Source: Prinia subflava (Eukaryota > Chordata > Aves > Passeriformes > Cisticolidae). From it: a stretch of 64,000 nt of DNA. Positions 12,540 through 25,000 of this stretch are shown one piece after another. Below the pieces are notes generated by a model. That model did no database searches. It saw nothing but the letters and a program-made list of their open reading frames with translations, and was not told where the DNA came from. How positions within the stretch are numbered: position 1 is the first letter of the stretch; the number at the start of each line of letters is the position of its first letter. Made by a program: the position numbers and the translations under genes. Where the stretch lies: positions 9,153,081 to 9,217,080 of the forward strand of contig NC_086258.1 in assembly GCF_021018805.1 (NCBI RefSeq), written 5' to 3'.

Positions 12540-15500
12540 TTACTCTGCTCCTTCCACAGCTGTGGTAGACACTGCCTTCACGTAGTAGGGGCCCTCGTGC
12601 AGGTAAGCCCTGAGCCTCAGGTAGTACTGATTGCCAAAGATCTCTGCAATGGTTTTGGAGTTCACCAGGGCCTTCACCAGCTCGTATTTAGCATCCTTTG
12701 AAGCTTTGTCAGGCTCCACAGATCTGTCCACAATGTACTCCACGAACCCTGGGCTGCTCAGCATCAGCTTCTGGGCCCACGGCTGGTTTGCAATGGCCTG
12801 AGCAGGGAGACAAAAGATGGGAGAGGTGGGGGAACATTTTAAAACCCATTTTAAAACCCATTTTAAACCCCCCCAGAAAGGCAGTTACGCAGTAGGGTTC
12901 TTGGTATGTGCACGAGGAACAGGAAAAATTAAATGAGATATGAAACCACCACTCAAATCAAGCAGCAGGGTTTAACACTGGAGGACAAGCAGAGCTCAGT
13001 GCTTATCTTCAAAGTTTTGAGGGAATTATCACAGCAGTGCCTCTGGTATGGGAGCAGCACCTCAGAGCACAGCTCTTGCCTTTTTTCCCCCTCTCCAATT
13101 AATTAGAAAATTAGCATTATAGACATGATGTGTCTGCTGCATTATTTAAACAGGGAAGCCAAGTGGGGCACGAGGAAAAGGCCTTTTCCTGACCCTTTCT
13201 GGGCTTGAACAAGAACTTTGTGATATTCACTTCGAGGCAATAAATAAATCTGAGAGTGAGTGGCCACACAAGTCACTCCCTGATGTTTAAAACCAAAAGC
13301 ACTCACAGTAAACACTCGCAAAGCCCCGCAGTGCAGATCAGGGAATGGCTGAGTGCTGATGCTCCTGAACAGCTCCAGGGGCTGGCTGGACAAGGACATG
13401 AACCAGGATTCAGTCATCCTTAAAAGGTCTTCTGTCTGCTGCTCTGGCTACATGAATCACAAAATATTAAAGAGTTTGGTTAGGATTATGGAAAGCTTTC
13501 AGGTTTTCAGGATGTGTTCAAATGGTTTAATCACTTATTTAGAGCTACACTGTTAACCCAGATTAGAGCAGTTTGCCCCTGTCCCTCTGAGCACAAGGAC
13601 ATGAGCCTGTTTACTCTCACCCCCTCAATAATGAAGTCTTGACTTTATCTTTTATTAACATTTCAGAACACCTGGCTCCTTACCAACAACCCCAAACTTT
13701 GAAGCAAACCAATCAGGGAATTTCAAAACAGTAAATCAATGATTCAGAACACTGAAAGCACCACTGCTACCCAACCCAGAGGCTGCAAAATGTCTCCTCA
13801 CAATCCCTCAGGTGTGTGCTGATCTCATTCTTGGAGATTTAAAGAAAAAACAAAGACAAAGCCCCCAACTTACAGGCAAGTAGAGCAGAGATGAAATCGC
13901 ATCCAAGCACCGAAGCCGTAACTCGGTGGGGGCATTCTTGGCCTGGTGCCCTATTTTGCTCAAGAGATTTTGAAATCTACTTCCTTTCAAAACAAAAACA
14001 AAGTGCTTTTAATGAATTCAGCCAGATCTCTACAGGAATACAGTTCCCCATTAGCTACATTATAAATGTTTTCATTAGGTAAGTGTAAAACCAATTCACT
14101 CTTACGTTATAATGAGGAAGTTTTATTAAAGAAAAAAAAGATACTAACTGGTTTTCTGTAAAACCTGTTTGCCTTCTACATTGGATCCCAGGATTCCCAG
14201 TGTGTCCACAGCCACCCCAATCATGGTTGGATCCTGACTTTCTGCCATTTCAAAGACTTTTTCCATAAAGACAGGGTAACGCTCACAGATCTGCTGGGGA
14301 CTGTCCACAACAGCCAGATTGCCAAAAAATTTAACAAATCCTGAGAAAACAAGACCAAAAAAAGCACTGAGGGGAAGAACAGCAACTTCAGCAACAGCAA
14401 AATTAAATGTACATTAATGTGAGACTGATTTGTTCCTAAACATGTGTTATTAAGTCTGAATAGTGTTGGTAAAAAACTCAAAATAAACTCAGAACCAAGC
14501 AACAAGCCAAATATTTTGACTGTTGCTTAATTCATGATGTTTGTACTCCTAAAAAAAGGCTACAACAACACAAACTTTAAAGCTACAGCACAGCCTGGCC
14601 AGCTCTCCCCACTCTTGCTGAGGAACATTCCTCATGTGCCAGACTGTCCCCCAGCATTTTTTAAACATCCAATACTTTACATATCCGATCTAATACTCAA
14701 AATTCTCCCGGAGCTTTCAGCAGAGAGGCTCCACAGCGCTGTTAATTCAACTCACAGCAAGCAGGAAGGGGTTTGTGGTGTCACCTGGCAGGTAGAAGCT
14801 GGAGAAGGGGTCTGAGTCTGCCCCCAGGATGATGTTGGAGATCCTGTCGATGACGCCGCGCTGCGCCAGGTGCTGCCGCCCGTGCGCCGTGTGGGCCAGC
14901 GAGGTCACCATCTCTATGCACGTGGCTCTGCAACACACAGGGGGGTTCAGCTCCTTTCTGGGGGGTTTGAGGCACTCAGAGATTAAGAAAAAAAGAGAGC
15001 ACGCCCATAAGAGAAAATCCGAGCAAAAAAACCCAATATCCCGACAGTCCAAGTTTCTCCGAGCTCAATCAGCTCTTCAGAGTTCTAAAAGAATTTAAAG
15101 TGTTTCTATTGCAGCCAAACTGATAATTATCACTCCAGTGGGTCCTCACATCAAGGTATAAAGCATTTGGCACTCCAGCCAGTTTAAGAAGAGGCAGATA
15201 AAGCGTTTTTCTGAGAAGGAATTAAAAGAAACACACACAAATAGGTTTATCAGAGTTTAAACAATGGGGGAAATCTCCTTGGCAAACTCACCAACATACC
15301 TGACCAGCACGTCCTCTCCAGTCAGCTCCCCAATTAACTCAGGGATTAATCCACTGTTTGCACAGTAATTCAGAGACTCCGCTGACACCGAGGAAATCTC
15401 CACAATTAACTAAATAAAAGCAAAAAGAACAGTTTATAAAAATATTATAATAATTCACAGCAATAGCCAAATACATCTTACAGTGCTCACTAACCCTACA

Positions 15501-17495
15501 TGGATTAAATATGGAATTAATCACGTTTTTATCATTAACCCAAATGTTTGCCTGAAGGAACTTCCTAAGGAGTTACAGCATTTGATCTCTAGTCACAATC
15601 ATCTCTTTCTGTGCTATCCCCATTAAGCTCTAGAATGGCTAAAATTTTTTTTATTTCTTCTTTGCCAAACACCTCCAGACTGACAGCTGGCATCTCTCCA
15701 AAACTTTTAGCAGCACTTCACATCCAAAAGTTAACAGCCTACAGTTAACTATTTAATTTTCAGAGGAACAAACACTTCCTGGTGTATTCAGTGATTCTGT
15801 GTAGCCCTTCCAATGCTTTAGGCATTGCAAGTCAGAAAATAAATTCTAGAAAAGTAATTCACACTTTTACACCAAAAAATGGGAAAGAGAAGTGATGACA
15901 TCACGAGAGCCCCCACTGCTGGAACCTTCCCACGTGAAGGAAAATGTGTCAAGCAGTGAGAAACAATAATTTAAACAATAATTTAAAGAATAAACCCAGG
16001 CTGAGGGCCAGGAGCACCTCGTAGACCCGGTACCGAACGACGTCGCTGGTGGCCATGACGTCCCTCAGGTCGCCCAGCAGGCTGCTCCCAAACAGAGCCT
16101 CCAGACCCTCCTGGCTCCGGGCTATCCTCGACAGGGATCTGATGGCCTGCAAGAAAAACCAGGAGTTTGTCACTGAAAATGAGCAAAACCACGCGGAGGA
16201 GAAAATCTGAGATTATCAGGTTCAGCTGCAATGTTCTTCACTGACTTATTAACACTTAATTTTAATTATAATCCAATTTTTGCTGATGAGAGCTCGTTAT
16301 CACTGTGTGCTTGCAGAGGAAAGGGACAATAAAGCCACGTTTACCTCTTTGGCCACTGCTATTTTCTCCCCACCGATGCAGTTGATGATTTGCCGTAAGA
16401 GCTCCGGGCTGTGCAGGATCTCTGTGACAGCAGCTGAGTCTTCAACAATCCTCCCAACCTGAGTTACAGAAAATAACATTAAAACTGTTATTTTTTGCAC
16501 TGTAGGGATACTCAAGCACTGGAACAGCTGCACAGAAAGCCAGAATCACAAATTTTTCAGGTTTTTGGATCAAAACTCGACTCTTAGCTGAATTCCTGGA
16601 AATCCATCCCAAACCACAGCATCCCACAGCCCTGTTCTTTTACACTGGGTCAAGCTCCCACAGCCTGTTTGGTGTTTCCACAACAGTTTAAAGTGCCTGA
16701 ATACCAAAATGTTGCTGCTTTTAACTCTTCCATCACCTGCTGTCAGTGCTGGCCTGGAAAGCTGAAAGCTTTAACCAGGACACGTGGCAGAATTTTATTC
16801 CCAAGTTGCTTTTGTCAGGGCACAGTTTTGGACGTTACTATTATCATAAGGCATTATATACACACTGTACAGTAATTATCCCAAACAGCACGAGTGTAGA
16901 AGACACAATTCCTGTTTTTATCACAAACTGAGGCAGGAAAGAGCAGAGGGGACTAACCCGGAGCTCACCAGAGCTCCGTCCCCTCCTCCTGGAGGAAACT
17001 CTACCTGGGCCATGGTGAGGATCTTGACAGAGTCATCGGGGTGCACAAGGCCCTTCTGCAGCTCCTCCCGGAGGTTCTGGATCACGTACAGGGGCTCCAG
17101 GGCCTGCAGGAGCCGCTCCAGGATGGAAACACACGTGGACACCTGTTCCCTGGCGGGACGGAGAGAAAACCGAGCCCTTCAGGGGAGGGACAACCTCCCG
17201 CCCGAAAGAGAGCAGGGAATGAGCCGGGGACGCGGCAGGAACCCCCCGCTCCGGGAGAACAGCAGCGGGGCCGGCCAGGCCCGCGGCACCGCGCCGGAGC
17301 TCACCGGTCATTGACGGCCAGGAGACCGAAGAGCGCCCCGAGGTGGTGCTCGCCGAGGCGGGCGCGGAGGGCGGCGGGCGGAACGGCCTGCAGGGCGACC
17401 CGCAGGGCGCGCAGCTCCTCCAGCGCCGCGTCCCGCCGCGCCACCCGCTCCAGCAGCTCCGCCGCCGCCTCCGCCATCTTCGCCGCCTCCGCCAT
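12540..17495 (-). CDS. PSMD5: 26S proteasome non-ATPase regulatory subunit 5
   Basis: Ten coding exons in transcript order: 17305-17495, 17005-17149, 16345-16458, 16018-16146, 15300-15409, 14785-14927, 14149-14340, 13874-13983, 13307-13447, 12540-12797. All introns are GT-AG and phases close to 510 aa (human is 504). Conserved stretches include [64 protein letters not shown] and the C-terminal [16 protein letters not shown]. The protein is an all-helical HEAT/ARM-like chaperone (S5B) that binds the Rpt1 ATPase during 19S base assembly and is absent from mature 26S. The start chosen is the first of two in-frame ATGs (17495; the other is 17477); the upstream one gives the better length match. 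The gene converges on B3GALT9 and diverges from the CUTA-like gene. Confidence 0.97.
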
Positions 17496-17505
17496 CTCCC
17501 GGGAG

Positions 17506-17515
17506 TCTCGCGAGA
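17506..17515. promoter_or_regulatory. PSMD5: TCTCGCGAGA core-promoter element
   Basis: Perfect palindromic TCTCGCGAGA 11 bp upstream of the PSMD5 ATG; a variant TATCGCGAGA lies at 17550-17559. This element is known from TATA-less, often bidirectional, vertebrate housekeeping promoters. The position suggests a very short 5' UTR. Confidence 0.7.
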
Positions 17516-17569
17516 ACTCCCGTGGGCCCCAGCAACTGCCGGGTGGGATTATCGCGAGAACTGGGACTG

Positions 17570-17598
17570 CCTTAGCAACGGCAGCGCCGTTGCTAAGG
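17570..17598. promoter_or_regulatory. 13-bp-arm inverted repeat in PSMD5 promoter
   Basis: CCTTAGCAACGGC, a 3-bp spacer, then its exact reverse complement. The arms contain AGCAAC / GTTGCT half-sites resembling RFX X-box halves but facing outward. It could be a dimeric factor site or form a cruciform. Confidence 0.75.
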
Positions 17599-17681
17599 GC
17601 GCCCTTTGGGTCTGGCTCTACGTAACCAAAATGTCCGCTGGCCACGCCCCCTTCGGGTACGTCACATCTGGCATCGCGTGG

Positions 17682-17930
17682 GGGGCGTGGTCTCGCTGAT
17701 GGGGGCGTGGTTCCTGCAAAAGGGGCGTGGTCCCGGTAACGATGGGGCGTGGTCCCGGTAACGATGGGGCGTGGTCCCGGTAACGATGGGGCGTGGTCCC
17801 GGTAACGATGGGGCGTGGTCCCGGTAATAGGGGCGTGGTCCCGGTAATGGGGGCGTGGTGTCTCTAATGGGGCGTGGTCTCGGCCATGGAGGCGTGGTCT
17901 CAGTGATGAAGGGGCGTGGTCTCGTTGGCG
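17682..17930 (+). repeat. GGGGCGTGG promoter tandem array, 22-bp unit
   Basis: GGGGCGTGGT or close variants start at 17682, 17702, 17722, 17744, 17766, 17788, 17810, 17830, 17850, 17869, about 17889 and 17911. The middle copies form an exact 22-bp repeat also carrying CCCGGTAACGAT. The box reads CCACGCCCC on the other strand, a KLF/SP-type site. The array lies between PSMD5 and the CUTA-like gene. Confidence 0.92.
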
Positions 17931-18539
17931 TGGCGGGTCCCGATCCCCTGAGCGGCGGGCGGAGGTCAACGCGCGGCGTCGCCTTTTTTTTTGGACAAAC
18001 TGGGATAAATGGCGTTTATCTGGGTTCGGGAAAGGAAAGTGCTGATCCCGGGAGAGCAGGAACAGCCCGCCCCATCCCGGTGTTCGCCCGGAGCGGCTCC
18101 CTGGGCTGCGGAGAACGTGTCACCCCCTCGTGTCTCCAAGCTGAATTTTCTCACCTTTGGCTCACAGGTTGATGCCGTCAGGCAACTTCCACAACTTTGT
18201 GCTTCCAGCTCTGCCAAAGATTACATCCCTCAAATAAACATGTAATAAATCGGCGGGTTGGGCTGCTCCGCAGGCTGGCAAGGAATGAATTCTGGCAGAT
18301 TACGGGGACAGGGGGACAGTGCAAAGTTACACGGGGACAGTGAAGTGACAGCGTGAGACACAAACAGGAGCGTTTGTGTCCCTTACAGGAGATTCTGGCC
18401 ACAAACACCACGCCAGGACTCCGCACCTGCCCGCTGCTTTCTATCCAAAGAGCCCAACCAGATGAAACCTGAGAAAATAACAATTTTATAGGCAGAGAAA
18501 TCAAATCAAAGGTGACAAATGGAGTCAGCACGTCTCAGA

Positions 18540-19030
18540 GCAGCGGGACGGCCCCGGGAGCGCTCCGGGGCTGGAACCGAGGGAGAGCCCGGGAACCCCG
18601 CAGACGCTGCCGCGGGCGGTTTGGTACCGGCCCTCGGCGGCTGAGCCAATTTTTGGCTGCCAATCGCCGGGGTCTGAGCCGGCTTTGGGGTGCCAATCTC
18701 CGGTATTTGTGCCCCCGGCTCTGCAGGTCAGGTCCGCGCTGTCCGCGGTCCCCCGCCCCGCAGCGGGCGGGCACCGGCGGGGAGGAATGAGGAGGAGGAG
18801 GAGAGGAGGAGGAGGAGAGGAGGAGGAGGAGGAGAGGAGGAGGAGGAGGAGGAGTCAGTGCCGCCGTCCAGGCAGCGCTGCCCGCTCGGGCAGAGCAGGT
18901 GGAGCGGCCATGGAGGGGCTGAGCCAGCGCTGCCCGCTGCCCGCCGCCGCCCAGGGCTGCCCCCGGCCCGGCCGCGGCACCGCGCTGCTGGTGAGCGAGA
19001 GCGGGGAACGGGGCACCGGGACGAGCACCG
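18540..19030 (+). promoter_or_regulatory. CpG island, CUTA-like promoter and first exon
   Basis: GC- and CpG-rich block holding the first coding exon of the CUTA-like gene. It includes a (GAG/GGA)n purine tract at 18784-18855, about 55 bp upstream of the ATG. Confidence 0.7.
18784..18855 (+). repeat. (GAG)n purine tract
   Basis: Near-pure GAGGAG/GAGAGG trinucleotide run just upstream of the CUTA-like ATG, probably in the 5' UTR or core promoter. Confidence 0.9.
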
Positions 19031-22000
19031 GGATGGGCACCGGGATGGGCACCGGGATGGGCATGGGATGGACACGGGGATGGGATGGACACAATGGACA
19101 CAGGGCTGGGTGGGGATGGGCACCGGGATGGGGTGGGCACAGGGATGGGATGGGATGGACATAGGGATGGGATGGACACAGGGCTGGATGGACACAGCTG
19201 GGATGGACACACGGCTGGATGGACACAGCTGGGATGGAAACACGGCTGGGATGGACACAGGGCTGGGATGGACACAGGGATGGGATGGACACAGGGCTGG
19301 GATGGACACAGCTGGGATGGACACAGCTGGGATGGAAACACGGCTGGGATGGACACAGGGCTGGGATGGACACAGGGCTGGGATGGACACAGGGATGGGA
19401 TGGACACAGGGCTGGATGGGCACAGCTGGGATGGACACACGGCTGGGATGGACACACAGCTGGGATGAGGATTCAGGACAGGGGACACTCCCTGGGGAGC
19501 ACAGCAGACACCAACCCACGCCCAGCAACCATGGAAATGTCTGTACCTCTGTCAGCAAACCTCTCCCCAAAAGCTCCGTGCAGCAGGGGTGGGCTCCCTG
19601 TATCTGCTGGGACAGAAGGAAATTTTCAAGGTTTTTTTACACTCAGCATCGCCACAGGTTGTGTTCAGGTTTGTTCAATTGGGGTTTTGACAGAATCTCA
19701 TCCAAACTAGGGAAAAGTTTAGAATCACCTAGCGTGGGGATTCCAAACCTAAAGCTGGTTTTAGTTCGCCAAAGCAAATAGAAGCGTTGCAGAAATCTGA
19801 GTCTCTGCACTAAACTGGCATTTCACTGCTCGCTGCTTTTCAGTGAAGTTCTTAAATCCTCACAGGAGTGTTTCCAGTTTTGTTGACTTCAGTATTTTGG
19901 CAATCATGAGTTTAATTGGTTTTTCAGATGGGAATCCTGACATTTCACTCCTTTTTTGCACCATCCCTTGGCAAATACAATTATTCTGGAAAAAAAAGGG
20001 GGTGGTAAACCTTCCTTTTCATTAAAAATGGGTTTTTTCATAAAAAATAAAAAAAGAAAACTAGATAGTGTTCATGTTTATACTAATATTCAATCAGAAG
20101 TGATCCTGGGGATTTCCTCCTCACACGCATCCTACAAGATTAATGATCAGCAGGCTGAACAGGTTGGATGTTTGTTTTTTTTCCTGAGCAAGGAGCATGA
20201 TTACATTTTAATCTGGAAAAATAGGTACACCAGCACATCTCTGTTTGGCTTGTAGCTCACTGAGCAGCTTCTGGGGTTTGTTGTATAATATTTGTTAAAT
20301 GGCTTAGTGGGAAAAAAGAGCGCAGAAGGAGCTCTGAAAATTGTGATGAGAAGTCTTGTGGTAAGAAAGAGTATTTCCTCAAATGGATTTGGAAAGAGGA
20401 GACAAGCAATACAGCACATCAGTCATTTTCCAAATGAGAAGGAGCTCCTGGCTTTGTGGTGACAAGAGAGATTTTTAATTCAATTTAAAAAAAAAAAAAA
20501 AAGAATAAGAAATTTAAAAAGAGATTTCTACATTAGTGCTGTAATGGCAGGTTTTTCAGAGGACAAACGAGGGTGGAAATTAAGGAAGAAAAGGAATATA
20601 TTGTTAGTCTTCTAAGCATTTTTTTAATCACTGTAGCTGAATCAGGGCCAGATGCTGTTTGTGTCAAAAACAAAACAAAAGACAAAGGGAAGGCGCTGAG
20701 CCCGGAGTGGCACCGTCCTTCAGCTGCTCCTCAGCACTCCAGATTACCCTCTCCACTCCCCCAGCATCCCGCTGGGATAATGAGATATTTTTGGGAGGCT
20801 GCTGGTGGCACAGCCAGCAGTGAGGGGCAGCTCCTGCACAGCAAACCCCACTTGTTGCTGCTGCCCTGGGTGTCTGTGCAGCCCTGCAGACCCGGGCTGT
20901 GCACAGAGAGATTTCTGTGCCCCCCAGGATCTTGATCCACTGTGCTTTTATAGCAGATAATTGGGATGAGATGGATTTAAAAGCTGCCTTGGAGTCGGGC
21001 TGGAGCGTGGTGTGGGTGGGCTGCACAGAGCTGCACAGAGGAGAAGAACAGGGCAGGAATCCCCCAGCTCCTGGCAGCAAATCTGTTCCTGGAAAAGTCA
21101 CTGACATCCTGCCCTGCCCACATCCCCAGGGAGGCAGGGGAGTCCTGTCCCCATTTCCCAGAGGGAAGGACACCCCTCACCCCTGACCCTCTGCTAAAGG
21201 ATGGACAGAGGTGTCCTGAGCAGGAGAGACCTGCTGAGTGTGGCAGCCGTGCCCTTCCTGCTCTTTTTTGCTCTAGAAACCAACACATTCCACCTCTTAC
21301 CTCCTTATTCTTCTAAAGAAAGCCAGTCCTGGCTGCTGTGGTGGGGTGGGGGGTCTGTAACCCCCCCTTAGTCTGGGGTGACCTCCCACAGTCCAGGCCT
21401 GGGCACCCCTGGGCTGATACAGCTCCAAACTGCCCCTGAGCATGAGATTGGCCCTCTGGGAGGGGGAGGAACCCCCCTAGGAGCAGCTTCTCACCTTAAT
21501 TTAATTTAACTGCTTCCTGCAGTGTTGAGAGGAGCCTGGGATTGTCCCCCAAGTCCCAGACAGTGGCTGGAATCTGTTAAATGCTGTTTTTAAAGCGTGG
21601 TGTCTCACCTGCCGTCACCCCTGGTGTTCTCCCCGAGGTGCTGGCGCTGCTGCTGCTCACGTTCCCACTGCTGCAGGGCCTGGCTGTGCACCTGCACTCC
21701 TTCCTCACGGGCAGCTACATCCCTGGGACACACTCCATCGCCCTCGTGGGCTGCCTCAACGAGCACATCGCCAGGGACATCGCCAGGTACGGCATCCCTC
21801 CCTGCTGGGGCAGCTCCAAAAGCTGAATATTCCCTCTCCCTTTGTGTTTCTAGGGGGGTGAGGCCCTGGCAGAGCAGCTGTGGCTGCCCCTGGATCCCTG
21901 GCAGTGCCCAAGGCGGGGTTGGACAGGGCTTGGAGTACCCAGGGACAGTGGAAGTTGTCCCTACTCGTGACAGGAGCTGGAGTGACACAAGATTTAAGGT

Positions 22001-25000
22001 CCCAACCACCCCAAACCATTCTGTGATGCCCAAGCAATGCTCCTTTCCACTGGCCCTGTATCACAGCCCTGGCCAAGAGCTGCTCTGTCCCAAGGAGAGC
22101 TGACACTGCCTCTGAAGCCAACGCCATAACAGCAAGCAATTCTAATTTATTTCACTGCCTCGCGTTTTCAAGGCCCATTTTCATGACCCTGCATTTCTGG
22201 GTTCTCCAGACCATCTCCAACCTGATGCTCTCTGATCTGCCACGGTCTTTACTCCTCTCTAGAGCAGCACAGACAGCAAAATGCCAGGAGGGATATTCAC
22301 AGAGAGGGACAGAGCACAGTGCTCTGCCAGGAAAATAAAGGCAGTGTGAAAGGGGTGCACAACAAACACTTGTGAGGGCTTCTCCTCGATTTTTCCCTTC
22401 TTCTATTTAAATATATGAGACACTTTGCATGATATTTTGCATGCAGAGGGTTTTTTTTTCACACATCTCTCAGTCCCTGACTCAATGGATGGTCTGTTCA
22501 AAGAGCTGGACCCGTGTGGACTGGGGAAATGTTTATGATGGACCGTGACGTTTCCTGCAACACCTCCTGCGCTGTTTTCCTGCTGCCAAAACCCCTCCAC
22601 CTCCAGCAAAGCGCTCCCAAACATGTTCAGGAACTGACAGGCCACTGAAAGGAGAGCTTGTGTCATCCTAAATACTGCAACTGTATTAAGGAGTTCAAAT
22701 AGAATTATGTCTCCTAAAGAAAAAAAAAAGGAGCGACTGTACCTGGTGAAAAGAGCCTCAGTTCCTGAAAATGCCTCATCCTAACAGCCTTGCAAATGCC
22801 TTCCACACTTTGTTCCTCCTCTTGCAGGGAAGGGAGAAGGGATAAATCACCCCCTCTCGCTGAGATATGTGTGCTTTGGTTGTGGTTTTACTGGTGGAGC
22901 AATCATTCCTTCGTTCTGGAACTGGGAGCTCTGGTGGCAGGGGGTGACACAGGACTTGTACACTCATTTTCCCCCACTCCTTTTTCCTGTGCTGCCGTGT
23001 TTATTCCTCCTGTGCACTGCTCAGGGGAGCACTCACTCGGATCAGGCTGCAAGGACATTTTCCACTGGTTTTGGAGAAGGGGTTCAAGTTTGGGAAAGCA
23101 GAGCTGCAGGCAGAATTCAGCATCTCAGGCCCTTCTTGCCTGTCCTGGGAGGAGCTGAGCCCCTGGCCTGGGCGGTGTCACCCAACTTGCCAGCCCCCAC
23201 TGCTGCCTCAGATCTGTGCTTATCATTTTCTTTGCTTTTCTGCTTATTAATATTTAATCTGTCTCACTTCAGGGCCTGTTGTGAGGCAGAGACAAAGCAA
23301 CACACGACTGAGTGCCCAGCCCAAAGCTGTCATGTATTATGCAGACATTTTCCACAGATCACTTTCAGCTCCTTACAACCTTCTCTGTTCCTCTGGTGGC
23401 CTCTTGCTGCTGCTCAGCAGGGCCTCGGTTGGGATCTCAATTTATTGGGACAGAGCACCAAAACCAAGAGGTTCCTGTGCTAAAGGGAATTGCAAGTTGC
23501 AGGAGGCAAATCCAGGCTGATTTGTGCCATGTGTGACACGACAGGCGCAGCAGGGGTGGCTCTGCTCGTGCTGCTGCACTTTGTTGGTCTGAAGATTAAC
23601 TCAAGATGCTCCCCGAGCGTGGAATGCCTGGAACTGCCTGCACATGGTGGGAGAAAACAACCCTGAGCCTCCCGGGGTGCTTTTCCTCCCCAGCCATGGA
23701 GTTACAGCAAGCCAGAGTTAAAGAAAACCAAAGGTGGAGCCACTGGTGCCCTGCCTGAGGGGACAGCTGCCACCTCTGTGACAAGGGCCAGTCACTGCCC
23801 CAGTCACAAAACATTTTATTTTCCCTTTTCTTCCAAAACTCCTCCCTGAGATCGCTTCAGTGCTCTGTAACCCCTGCAGCAGCCCCGAGCAGCTCTGCAA
23901 TAACAAACCAGAGCCAACGGAGGCAGCCGGAGGGAAGGAATTGATTTGGGCTGCAGATTTCTAGGACATTTTGGGTTGGAAAACCTTGATGTTGTTAATT
24001 TAACCAGATGCACATTTGGGCTGCTCTGGCAGGAAGGGGCACAGCTGGACAGTGGCAGACAAACCCCTTCCTGCCCATCCCAGGCTGGGTTTGTGTTGTC
24101 CCCAAGTCCCCGGTGACCCCAGAGCCAGAGGGGCACGGGGCTGGCACTGGGCAGGGTCCTCCAGGCCAGGAGCAACACCCAAACTCCCCCCCGAGCACAG
24201 GGAGGGTCCCAGAGCCCTGCCAGGAGCACCCCCAGCCAAAGTTCACCTTTGCCTCTGTTTTCTCAGGGTAATAAGTAACCCAAAATCCCACGTCTCCAGT
24301 GTCAAAGCTGCTGCTGCCAGTGCTGGGGGTGAGCTCTGAGCTGGGCTGGCACTGACACTCCCCTCCTGTCTCCCCCAGGGCCATCATGGATAAGAAGCTG
24401 GCTGCCTGTGTGAACATCCTGCCCAAGAGCTCGGCCTTGTGAGTTGGGCTGGGAGAGGAGGCAAAGCCGGGCTCTGCAGGGAGGGAAGGAGGGGATGGAC
24501 ACAGGCCTGGCTTTCCAGGAAGCTGCTGGGTGTGTTTGTTGTTGCAGGAGGTGGGGATGAGCCTCACCATGCTCTGGCTGCCCCTGGGGATCATTTATTG
24601 GTTATTTGGTTACACAGACAAACAGCAATTTAGGGTTTGTGGCCCTGAGGATGTGGTGCCTGTTATCAGAGGCTCTAAAAAGCAGCCGAGGTAGGGACCA
24701 GAAAAGGCCTTTGCAAAATTAAGCTGCTTTTCCAGGCGGGAGGAGCAGTGGGTTTGACCCTGGGACAGGCCCAGCGCTGCTCTGGAGGTCTCCTCAGCTG
24801 TCCATGCACAGGGACTGCAATTGTTAGAGGGGCTCAAGAGCAAAACCCCCAAAGCCTCTCCTCTCAGAACCCCCCTGGCAGGAGGGAGGAGCAGATCCCA
24901 GCACAGCTCCCCTTGGGAGGGGATCCCCCAGTGCACCCCCACATCCCACCTGAGGGCAAAGCCCGGAACGCCCCTGTTCCCCTCATCCATCCCCTCCTGC

